Shown here: positions 1 through 5,054 of the stretch, in pieces
Position numbering within the stretch: the stretch's first letter is position 1
How the letters are laid out: each line of letters opens with the position of its first letter
NCBI GenBank assembly: GCA_018304565.1
Contig: JAGVVX010000028.1
Coordinates: 1 to 6,877, forward strand
DNA: 6,877 nt
Direction: 5' to 3'
From: Candidatus Aenigmatarchaeota archaeon
GTDB lineage: Archaea; Aenigmatarchaeota; Aenigmatarchaeia; GW2011-AR5
The notes under the pieces: model-generated
Database searches by the model: none
What the model was told of the DNA's origin: nothing
What the model saw: only the letters and a program-made list of their open reading frames with translations
Translations under genes and position numbers: made by a program

Positions 1-1
1 A

Positions 2-118
2 ATTGTATGGAGAATGACCATCGAAGCTTATGGAGAGAAATTTGACGAAGCAAAGAAAGTTATTAAAACGTTGCATGAAATAGAGAAACGCGGCAGATAC
101 AGGAACAGGGTGGGATAG
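2..118 (+). CDS. 3' end of an unknown gene (partial, starts before the window)
   Basis: An open frame runs from the left edge to a TAG at 116-118 and gives 38 residues. They are rich in Lys, Glu and Arg and look helical, ending in RGRYRNRVG. The start lies outside the window and I do not recognise the family. Support for coding is indirect: the frame is open to the edge, and the next gene begins two bases after this stop, with a GGTGGGAT ribosome-binding-like stretch lying inside the last codons, which is the spacing expected within an operon. The tail is too short to assign any function. Confidence 0.5.
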   Translation: MVWRMTIEAYGEKFDEAKKVIKTLHEIEKRGRYRNRVG

Positions 119-120
119 TC

Positions 121-357
121 ATGTCAAAAACTCTTATAGATCCAAGAGACTGCAGGCATCCTTTTATGTATGTTAAAGGCAATGCAGTAGACGGAATTCC
201 AAGGAACGGCACCGCCTCTTGTCCGCCATGTGATAAGGATTTTTCTTATAGTTTAGTGCCCGGTGGAATTCAGTTGAGTCAGGGAACTTATATAGAGAAA
301 GGCGTTTCAGACACTGGAAGCGGAAAGATAAGACTTCATCAATTTCAAAAGGCTTAA
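121..357 (+). CDS. Small hypothetical protein with a CPPC motif (78 aa)
   Basis: The product has 78 residues and I do not recognise it. It has three cysteines: one in a DCRH stretch near residue 11 and a Cys-Pro-Pro-Cys pair at residues 34-37. The CxxC pair with the upstream Cys/His could bind a metal or be redox-active, but a four-ligand zinc site is not clearly visible. The C-terminal half is rich in Gly, Ser and Thr and looks like beta strand. No signal peptide or membrane segment is seen. The ATG at 121 follows the previous stop by two bases and has the purine-rich stretch GGTGGGAT a few bases upstream, so this start is credible. Ribosomal protein S15 starts 14 bases after the stop, so the gene probably shares its transcript. 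Confidence 0.6.
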   Translation: MSKTLIDPRDCRHPFMYVKGNAVDGIPRNGTASCPPCDKDFSYSLVPGGIQLSQGTYIEKGVSDTGSGKIRLHQFQKA

Positions 358-371
358 TTTAGTGGTTGATT

Positions 372-821
372 ATGGCACGAATGCATTCAAGAAAACACGG
401 CAGATCTGGCAGCAAGAAGCCTATTAAGCGCATACGCCAGGAATGGCTTGCTTACGACAAGGAAGAGGCGGAAAAGCTCATAGTTAAGCTTGCGAAAGAC
501 GGCAAGCCGTCGAGCCAGATAGGCATTGTATTAAGGGACCAATATGGCATTCCTGATGTTCGTGCCTTTGGTTTGCGCGTAGCGAAGATTATGGAAAAGA
601 CAGCAAAAAAACAAGTCCCGGAGGATTTGTACAACCTGATGAAGCAGGCCGTCAACCTGCACAGGCATCTGGGGGAAAACAAGGCAGATGCAAAGGCCAT
701 CCACGGCGTTGAACTCGTCGAATCCAAGATACGAAGGCTGGGAAAGTATTATGCACGGACAGGAAAATTGCCGAAAGGCTGGAAATACAGCATAGACCAG
801 GCAAGGCTGCTGGTGAAGTGA
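372..821 (+). CDS. rps15: 30S ribosomal protein S15 (archaeal uS15 / S13e type)
   Basis: The 149-residue product is a component of the small ribosomal subunit that binds 16S rRNA. It begins MARMHSRKHGRSGS, the characteristic basic start of archaeal/eukaryotic uS15, and has the extra N-terminal domain (about residues 1-60) that bacteria lack. The conserved S15 core follows at about 75-149, with LHRHLGENKADAK and a KIRRLGKYYARTGKLP-type segment. Its length matches the archaeal family, so it appears intact. The ATG at 372 is preferred to an upstream in-frame TTG at 366, because family members start with MARMHS and GGTTGAT lies just upstream, close to the archaeal Shine-Dalgarno GGTGAT. It is followed by a promoter for an accessory gene rather than by another ribosomal gene. 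Confidence 0.97.
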   Translation: MARMHSRKHGRSGSKKPIKRIRQEWLAYDKEEAEKLIVKLAKDGKPSSQIGIVLRDQYGIPDVRAFGLRVAKIMEKTAKKQVPEDLYNLMKQAVNLHRHLGENKADAKAIHGVELVESKIRRLGKYYARTGKLPKGWKYSIDQARLLVK

Positions 822-835
822 TTCTAGTTATCACT
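817..835 (+). other. Short hairpin at the S15 stop codon
   Basis: AGTGAT at 817-822 and ATCACT at 830-835 can form a 6-bp stem with a 7-base loop, and the hairpin overlaps the S15 stop codon. It sits between S15 and a new promoter, so it could mark the end of the S15 transcript or protect its 3' end. There is no clean run of T directly after it and the stem is short, so chance is possible. Confidence 0.3.
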
Positions 836-852
836 GGGCGGTTATGATAAGA

Positions 853-860
853 TTTAAATA
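853..860 (+). promoter_or_regulatory. TATA box (TTTAAATA) for the DGR target gene
   Basis: TTTAAATA lies 28-39 bases upstream of the ATG at 892. With the usual archaeal spacing of about 25 bases from TATA centre to transcription start, transcription would begin near 882, giving a leader of only about ten bases. The same octamer precedes the primase gene at 1854-1861, which supports it as a real promoter element in this genome. Confidence 0.65.
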
Positions 861-891
861 TTTTACTGTCAAAACAATATGAGTGGTCATG

Positions 892-1662
892 ATGGCAACA
901 GATAGGGCGATGGTTCCTGCTGCAAGGCAGGTTTTCAGGGTGCCGCTGCATGTGTACGATGTGGCTGTAGGCGGCTGCAAGCCTGTAGAATTATACATTC
1001 AATCGCCGAAATCAGAAACCGGCAACTGGGCTAACAGGAAGCTCGCTGCGCAGAAGTCTGGCGTGCGTCTTGCTTATTCTTCAGAGTGGTTTCTTGGAAG
1101 GCGGTATCTTGAGCAGAAGCATCCTCAAATCGAAAGAGATTTCATAGAGGGACCGTTCGAATGGACAGATACAGTTCTTGATTTTGACAAGGAAGAGCTT
1201 GTAGAAGGGATAATACTTGATCCTCATATACCAGAACAGGAAATACTAGCGAATCCATCAGCGGCCATAAAAACTGCAAAGACGCGGCTCGGAAGCAGAG
1301 AAGGCATCTATCTTCCTCACAAAAGCGCATACATAAAAGATATTCCTGACAAACACATGAAGCTTATCTACTATTTGTGGGGGGTAAAAGACCCGAAGAA
1401 AGAATTGCCTGATTATACTTATTTGTGGATTGCTGACAACGTGTGGATTGCTGACAACGGCTTTAGACCTGTTGTCCGTGGCGACTGGGGCCTGGGTCAC
1501 CGCGATGGCGGGCGCGTCGGTGCCGGTGCCGGCTGCGGCGCCGCGTGCAGGGGGTTCGCCGCGAGGTTCGTGAGCGAAAACAGACCGGAAAATGCGCTAA
1601 CTCCGCAAGAGTACAAAGCCCTCACACAACAATTTTCAGAAAGACCAATCCTCATAGAGTAA
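892..1662 (+). CDS. Putative DGR variable protein, C-type-lectin-like (256 aa)
   Basis: This appears to be the target (variable) protein of a diversity-generating retroelement. Near its C-terminus is the signature of the C-type-lectin / formylglycine-generating-enzyme fold seen in such targets: WIADNGF, then VVRGDW (Arg196 to Trp199), a Gly/Ala/Arg/Cys-rich segment, and GFAARFV (221-227) in place of the usual GFR ending. Upstream, SSEW (63-66) and EWTDT (90-94) resemble other conserved tryptophan motifs of these proteins. DNA coding for the segment after RGDW is nearly free of adenine, as expected after adenine-directed mutagenesis. No signal peptide or membrane segment is seen, so display at the surface cannot be claimed. 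ATG 892 is chosen over ATG 889 and GTG 883, because GTGGTC then sits at usable spacing. The tail of 29 residues beyond the variable segment is unusual. The DGR assignment rests on motifs and composition, not on a template repeat. Confidence 0.72.
   Translation: MATDRAMVPAARQVFRVPLHVYDVAVGGCKPVELYIQSPKSETGNWANRKLAAQKSGVRLAYSSEWFLGRRYLEQKHPQIERDFIEGPFEWTDTVLDFDKEELVEGIILDPHIPEQEILANPSAAIKTAKTRLGSREGIYLPHKSAYIKDIPDKHMKLIYYLWGVKDPKKELPDYTYLWIADNVWIADNGFRPVVRGDWGLGHRDGGRVGAGAGCGAACRGFAARFVSENRPENALTPQEYKALTQQFSERPILIE
1424..1459 (+). repeat. Perfect 18-bp tandem duplication inside the DGR target gene
   Basis: TGTGGATTGCTGACAACG occurs twice in a row with no mismatch, at 1424-1441 and 1442-1459. 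Each unit is six codons, so the frame is kept and the protein reads WIADN twice. Lectin-like targets have a single Trp-containing strand before the RG-W motif, so one copy looks like a recent insertion. Because the copies are identical, the event is young. It ends about 20 bases upstream of the variable segment. Confidence 0.95.
1477..1572 (+). other. Putative DGR variable region (VR)
   Basis: From 1481 to 1570 the sequence is 80% G+C with only 5 adenines in 90 bases, against a window that is otherwise A-rich. In the 20 codons from 1489 to 1548 there are two adenines, and 17 codons end in C or T. That is what results when AAC/AAT codons of a template are randomised at their adenines (giving Gly, Ala, Val, Cys, His, Arg, Asp). 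Flanking codons for RGDW and GFAARFV match the fixed framework of lectin-like DGR targets. Boundaries are approximate because no template repeat is available for comparison. Confidence 0.62.
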
Positions 1663-1670
1663 AATAAATA

Positions 1671-1680
1671 CTTTTTCTCA
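1671..1680 (+). terminator. T-rich tract after the DGR target gene
   Basis: CTTTTTCTCA begins nine bases after the TAA of the target gene. Archaeal RNA polymerase can stop at short T runs without a hairpin, so this is a plausible terminator, but five Ts are weak evidence. Confidence 0.3.
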
Positions 1681-1687
1681 CAATTAG

Positions 1688-1858
1688 ATTGAGCACCTTA
1701 TCGACTTGTACAAAGATGGCTTCGTTGATAAGCAGAAAGTTCTTGGATGCGTAGAAGGTTGGAATGCTTATGCTATGCACGCGAATACATACAAGCTCAG
1801 AAGACGCATGATGAGGAAATTGCGGAAGTCTATAATGAAAAATGATAATGCCGTTTAA
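1688..1858 (+). pseudogene. C-terminal remnant of a DGR-type reverse transcriptase
   Basis: The open frame gives 56 residues, bounded upstream by an in-frame TAG at 1685-1687 and ending at TAA 1856-1858. The core GWNAYAMHANTYKLRRRMM matches the conserved C-terminal (thumb) segment of reverse transcriptases of the DGR group, whose proteins end with a GWxAYAxHANTYxLR-like block followed by a basic tail. The palm and fingers, including the catalytic YxDD-type motif, are absent, and no start codon suits the fragment. Only 25 bases separate it from the target gene, leaving no room for a template repeat, so a deletion probably removed the template and most of the reverse transcriptase together. Assignment is by motif memory. 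A group II intron-type enzyme is a less likely alternative, given the target gene next to it. Confidence 0.7.
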
Positions 1859-1861
1859 ATA
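1854..1861 (+). promoter_or_regulatory. TATA box (TTTAAATA) for the primase gene
   Basis: TTTAAATA lies 42-49 bases before the primase ATG at 1903 and physically overlaps the stop codon of the reverse-transcriptase remnant. Transcription would start near 1882, leaving about 20 bases of leader that includes GTGACC (1895-1900), a Shine-Dalgarno-like match two bases before the ATG. Confidence 0.6.
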
Positions 1862-1902
1862 TCGTTTTTTATCCCTTCCAGCTTTACTAATTCTGTGACC
1901 AG

Positions 1903-3249
1903 ATGAACCGCCAGCAGATCCTTGAATACTACTCCAGGAAAGATATAGCTGATTCTCTTATCAAAAGCTCAAAAAACAGGGAAGTGGCCGGCGCATTCTG
2001 GGACGGGTCATATGACAAGAGGCCGAATATACTTCAGTTTCCTACAGACGTATTCCAGATGGCCAAGAATGGGGTGACTTCATTCCACCTTTCTGTCGAA
2101 CACTGGAGCAATCCAATGGCACTCAGGCAGGATAACTATGAAAAACTGCGCACTGGATGGGACCTAATTATAGACATAGACTCAAAAATCGGTTTGCAAG
2201 AATCGAAGATTACCGCCGACTTAATATGCAGGCTACTCAAAAAAAACGGCGTAACATTCGGGATCAAATTCTCAGGACGCAGAGGATTCCATATATGTAT
2301 TCCATGGGAAAGCTTCCCTAAAGAGGTCGACTACAAACCGCTGCAAAAATTATACCCGGATGCCGCGAGGGTTCTGGCAGCTTACATAAGGAAAAAAATA
2401 GCAAAAAAACTAATGAAGGAGCTTGTAAAATCAAGAGGAGCAAACGAGCTCATAAACTCGCTGGCTGAGCCTCCAAGCAAACTGAATCCGTTTTATTTTG
2501 TGGAGGTAGAGAAGAACTGGGGAGTAAGGCACATGTTCCGGGCACCGTACAGCCTAAACGAAAAGACTTGGCTGGCATCGCTGCCATTAAGCCACAAGGA
2601 CATAATGACATTTTCCGAATCAGAAGCAAAGCCTGAAAAGATCAGCACTGAAGCTGAATTCTTCATATCCGAAGAAAATTCTGCAGAAGCGCTGTTTCTC
2701 GCTGCAATGGACTGGCGTGCCATGCACAAGAAAGTAGAAAAAAATGAAACCGGGAAGAAGCCGAGAATACAATGGGAGAAAAAGATCAGCGAGGATATCT
2801 TTCCGCCCTGCATCAAGCTTGTTCTTTCAGGGATGCAGGACGGCAGGAAAAGAAGCCTTTTCATCTTGATAAATTTCCTAAGGATGATGAACTGGAAATT
2901 GGAAGAAATACAGGAAAAAGTATTCCAGTGGAATGAAAAGAACAAGCCACCGCTTCCAAGAAATTACCTCCTTGCACAGTTGCGCTATCAGGAGCAACAT
3001 ACAGCAAAGCCGCCTGCCAACTGCAGTGTTGCAATGTATTACAAAGACATTGGGATATGCAGACCTGACAATGTATGCAAGGGCAGAACGGAAAAGATAA
3101 CAATAAAGAACCCCGTGAATTACCCGTTTAGAATTATGGGTTCAAGAAAAAAAGAGCGCGTAAAACCCCAGGGCTTCTCCTGCCTTGTCTGCAAGAAACA
3201 GTTCCAGACAGGACAGGGCCTTGAACTTCACAAGGGCAGAATGCATTAG
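1903..3249 (+). CDS. priS: Fused DNA primase (PriS catalytic + PriL Fe-S domain) with C-terminal C2H2 zinc finger
   Basis: Archaeo-eukaryotic primase that would make primers for DNA replication. The 448 residues contain three parts. Residues 1 to about 240 are the PriS catalytic domain, with DID (Asp91, Asp93) for metal binding, SGRRGFH (124-130) as the nucleotide-binding motif, and RAPYSLNEKT (213-222) matching the conserved RxPxSLxxK block. Residues about 295-410 resemble the PriL C-terminal domain: PPC (Cys303), Cys374, Cys386 and Cys392 can ligate a 4Fe-4S cluster, followed by KNPVNY. Residues 425-448 form a classical C2H2 finger: C427-x2-C430, F434, L440, H443-x4-H448. PriS-PriL fusions are known in DPANN archaea; the finger is an addition I do not know from them. 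The usual third catalytic aspartate is not obvious before the RAPYSLN block (Gly207 aligns there; Glu201 and Glu203 are nearby), and the PriS zinc knuckle is absent. GINS follows 32 bases downstream. Confidence 0.92.
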   Translation: MNRQQILEYYSRKDIADSLIKSSKNREVAGAFWDGSYDKRPNILQFPTDVFQMAKNGVTSFHLSVEHWSNPMALRQDNYEKLRTGWDLIIDIDSKIGLQESKITADLICRLLKKNGVTFGIKFSGRRGFHICIPWESFPKEVDYKPLQKLYPDAARVLAAYIRKKIAKKLMKELVKSRGANELINSLAEPPSKLNPFYFVEVEKNWGVRHMFRAPYSLNEKTWLASLPLSHKDIMTFSESEAKPEKISTEAEFFISEENSAEALFLAAMDWRAMHKKVEKNETGKKPRIQWEKKISEDIFPPCIKLVLSGMQDGRKRSLFILINFLRMMNWKLEEIQEKVFQWNEKNKPPLPRNYLLAQLRYQEQHTAKPPANCSVAMYYKDIGICRPDNVCKGRTEKITIKNPVNYPFRIMGSRKKERVKPQGFSCLVCKKQFQTGQGLELHKGRMH

Positions 3250-3253
3250 CGGC

Positions 3254-3260
3254 TTTAATA
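3254..3260 (+). promoter_or_regulatory. TATA-like box (TTTAATA) for the GINS gene
   Basis: TTTAATA is centred 25 bases before the ATG at 3282, the typical distance from TATA centre to transcription start, so the GINS message would be leaderless or nearly so. This agrees with the lack of a purine-rich ribosome-binding site in front of that ATG (TACAGTCCTT). Confidence 0.55.
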
Positions 3261-3281
3261 CTTTCCAATTATACAGTCCTT

Positions 3282-3788
3282 ATGCTCACATTTGACAAGA
3301 TTCGTGACATCGAAAGAGCCGAGAAGGAATCAAAAAAGCTGCAAAAATTGCCTGAAAACTTTCTTTCGGACCTCAGGGACTATCTAAAGAAAAAAGAACA
3401 GCTAAAATCATCTGCGGATATACATGAGCTTGAAAATGTCAGAAATATAATAAGGAGATTCTTCGAGTCGAGGGAGAAAAAACTGCTTGAAGGGGCCCTT
3501 TATACCGTGAGAACCGGCCTGCAGCCCGAAAACCTGACCAAAGAAGAGCAAGACCTGTTTTATTTCCTGACAGACCGCATAAAGAATTTCCGGGAAAATT
3601 TCTTTTCGGAGATTCAAAAGGACAAAAAGCTGGCGTACAAGGTAATGAAAGCCTTGCCGGCTTTTGTAGGGCCCGACATGAAAACATATGAACTAAAAGA
3701 AAACGAGATAATTTCTACTGATTTTTTACCCAAGCCTTTAAATGATTTGTTGCTCAAGGAAGGCGTAATCGAGCAGGTGGAGGAGTAA
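3282..3788 (+). CDS. gins51: DNA replication factor GINS (Gins51 / Sld5-Psf1 type)
   Basis: GINS subunits form the core of the replicative CMG-like helicase complex, binding MCM and the Cdc45/GAN homologue. The 168-residue protein has the order typical of archaeal Gins51. An alpha-helical A domain spans about residues 1-105, starting with LTFDKIRDIERAEKES and QKLPENFLSDLRDYL, which matches the family's N-terminal pattern of a helix followed by L-P-x-x-F. A small beta-rich B domain spans about 125-168 (FVGPDMKTYELKENEI, then FLPKPLNDLLLKEGVIEQ). No Gins23 paralogue is in the window, and a homotetramer of Gins51 is the form known for archaea with a single gene. It sits directly after primase and before L44e, the reported archaeal replication/translation cluster. 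The next gene starts three bases after its stop. Confidence 0.88.
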   Translation: MLTFDKIRDIERAEKESKKLQKLPENFLSDLRDYLKKKEQLKSSADIHELENVRNIIRRFFESREKKLLEGALYTVRTGLQPENLTKEEQDLFYFLTDRIKNFRENFFSEIQKDKKLAYKVMKALPAFVGPDMKTYELKENEIISTDFLPKPLNDLLLKEGVIEQVEE

Positions 3789-3791
3789 GAT

Positions 3792-4070
3792 ATGAGAGAA
3801 CAGATAATCTTAACTAGGCGACCACTGCCCGAGCGGCATCGCATAATCAAGGATGGCGGCGTAACATTTGAAGCATCTTATGAACTTGTTAGTAAAACAA
3901 GAGGTTTCTGGCCTTTCAGGGTTTATGCGTATAGAATGAGACTAGGCGCATTTATTGATAACACAGTTGATACTGATAGCTACGTTAGCACAGTTCTTGA
4001 AGATAGTGCTGCATTACCTTCTGGTTTAAGCTATCTGCGCTATAGAAATGCGTTGCATAGTATGAAGTGA
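3792..4070 (+). CDS. Hypothetical protein between GINS and L44e (92 aa)
   Basis: I do not recognise this 92-residue protein. The N-terminal half is basic (ILTRRPLPERHRIIKDGG) and the middle looks like beta strands (VTFEASYELV, WPFRVYAYRMRLGAF). There are no cysteines, no signal peptide and no membrane segment. Coding is supported by tight packing: the ATG is three bases after the GINS stop, a good ribosome-binding stretch (GGTGGAGGAG) lies within the last GINS codons, and its own TGA is six bases before the L44e start. Archaeal clusters of this kind normally have no such gene at this position. A role tied to replication or ribosome assembly is only a guess from neighbourhood. Confidence 0.7.
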   Translation: MREQIILTRRPLPERHRIIKDGGVTFEASYELVSKTRGFWPFRVYAYRMRLGAFIDNTVDTDSYVSTVLEDSAALPSGLSYLRYRNALHSMK

Positions 4071-4076
4071 TGTCCT

Positions 4077-4361
4077 ATGAAAATGCCAAAAAAACAGAAA
4101 AGATACTGCCCGTTCTGCAAGAAACACACCGAGCATACGGCAGATGAGGCGAAAAGACGTCCTAGAAGGCAGAATACAAAAAGCCAGAGAAGATTCTTGA
4201 GAAAGCTTGCAGGTTACGGTTCTTTCCCGAAAGAAAATCCAAAAGGAAGGGAAAAGCCTACAAGGAAGCTGGACCTGCGCTATACGTGCTTAGAATGCAA
4301 GAAGAAGCATTCAATAGGAGAAGGTTTCAGGGTCAAAAAACTGGAATTTGTCAAGGAGTGA
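4077..4361 (+). CDS. rpl44e: 50S ribosomal protein L44e (eL42)
   Basis: This is a large-subunit protein near the ribosomal E site, present in archaea and eukaryotes and absent from bacteria. The 94-residue sequence starts MKMPKKQKRYCPFCKKHTEH, typical of the family, and has two zinc-ligand pairs, Cys11/Cys14 and Cys71/Cys74 (CPFC and CLEC), forming one zinc ribbon. The basic middle, with RRQNTKSQRRFLRKLAGYGS and FPKENPKGREKPTRKLDLRY-type blocks, is also characteristic. Length is as expected. ATG 4077 is preferred over ATG 4083 because relatives begin MK-x-PK; GTGATG lies upstream. In many archaea S27e follows L44e immediately; here a membrane protein gene follows instead. Confidence 0.97.
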   Translation: MKMPKKQKRYCPFCKKHTEHTADEAKRRPRRQNTKSQRRFLRKLAGYGSFPKENPKGREKPTRKLDLRYTCLECKKKHSIGEGFRVKKLEFVKE

Positions 4362-4365
4362 AAAT

Positions 4366-4974
4366 ATGGTATTTTTTTCAATAACCGCTGATATAATCTT
4401 GTTCTCAATACTCACAGCAGTTGTAGTAAACATCTTCTACAAGCTGCTAGTAAAGCAGCAGGACGCAAAAGCTTCCAGGGAACGAATCAAGGAACTTAAT
4501 GCGAAGATGAAAGAACAGCAGAAATCGCAGAACAAAACTGAAGTTGATGTGCTATTCAAAGAAGTCATGAAGGAACAGGGAAAAATAATGAGGATGTCTT
4601 TCAAGCCAATGATTATATCCTTGATAATAACACTTGTCTCGGTTCCATGGATAGGATCTGTTTACGGGGAACAGATAATAGAACTTACAGACGGTAAGGG
4701 GGAAGTTTCATTCAATAGCGGTTCAATTGCAGTTGAAGGGAACTCCGTATCGTTTGAAGGCAAAACATGCGAAATGCCCTGCAGACTGGAGGAAAGAAGA
4801 AATGTTTTTGACGCAGCAGTAGCTGGCGATGCCGTAAAGGTCTCGCCGGTTGCAGCCCTGCTCCCGTTTCAAGCACCGTTTGTAGGGAATGAACTCAGGT
4901 GGCTTGGATGGTACTTGCTTTCTTTCTTTTTCGTAATGATGACGACACGAAAGCTAATGAAGATTTACTTATAA
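4366..4974 (+). CDS. DUF106 / EMC3-TMCO1 family membrane protein (YidC-like insertase superfamily)
   Basis: Members of this archaeal family belong to the Oxa1/YidC/EMC3 superfamily and are proposed to insert proteins into the cytoplasmic membrane. The 202 residues show a membrane segment at about 5-27, a charged coiled-coil-like cytoplasmic stretch at 30-70 (KQQDAKASRERIKELNAKMK), a second membrane segment at about 80-100, and a third at about 180-198. This is the three-helix plus coiled-coil plan of the family. Between helices 2 and 3 is an unusual beta-rich loop of about 75 residues, probably outside the cell, with Cys135 and Cys139 (CEMPC). ATG 4366 is chosen over TTG 4348 because AAGGAGTGA is correctly spaced upstream. 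It starts four bases after the L44e stop. Archaeal DUF106 genes often lie near cbf5, as here. Confidence 0.85.
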   Translation: MVFFSITADIILFSILTAVVVNIFYKLLVKQQDAKASRERIKELNAKMKEQQKSQNKTEVDVLFKEVMKEQGKIMRMSFKPMIISLIITLVSVPWIGSVYGEQIIELTDGKGEVSFNSGSIAVEGNSVSFEGKTCEMPCRLEERRNVFDAAVAGDAVKVSPVAALLPFQAPFVGNELRWLGWYLLSFFFVMMTTRKLMKIYL

Positions 4975-5016
4975 GCCGGGAACCATGCGGCTAGAAACAC
5001 CAGTACAGCACACAGC

Positions 5017-5030
5017 AAATATCTATTTTT
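5017..5030 (+). promoter_or_regulatory. AT-rich promoter for cbf5, with T-rich end of the preceding unit
   Basis: AAATATCTATTTTT lies 25-38 bases before the ATG at 5055, so transcription would start near 5045 with a leader of about ten bases. The run of five Ts, and a second T-run at 5035-5038, could also end the upstream transcript. The 80-base gap between the membrane protein and cbf5 is the largest one in this half of the window, consistent with a new transcription unit. Confidence 0.5.
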
Positions 5031-5054
5031 GTACTTTTGCGACAAGTTCTAATC

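Noticed and set aside
1..120. Possible template repeat at the left edge
   Set aside because: I compared it by eye with the variable segment at 1477-1572 and found no shared framework outside adenine positions.
287..294. CTTATATA as a TATA box for S15
   Set aside because: It is 78 bases before the S15 start and inside the 78-aa coding region; S15 is just as well explained by readthrough from upstream.
2493..2945. 150-codon open frame on the minus strand inside the primase gene
   Set aside because: It lies wholly within a well-supported gene, is rich in Phe, Ser and Cys as reverse frames of Lys/Glu-rich genes are, and has no motif or start signal.
4974..4992. AGCCG / CGGCT hairpin after the membrane protein gene as a terminator
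   Set aside because: The stem is only 5 bp with a 9-base loop and no T run follows directly, so it is likely chance.
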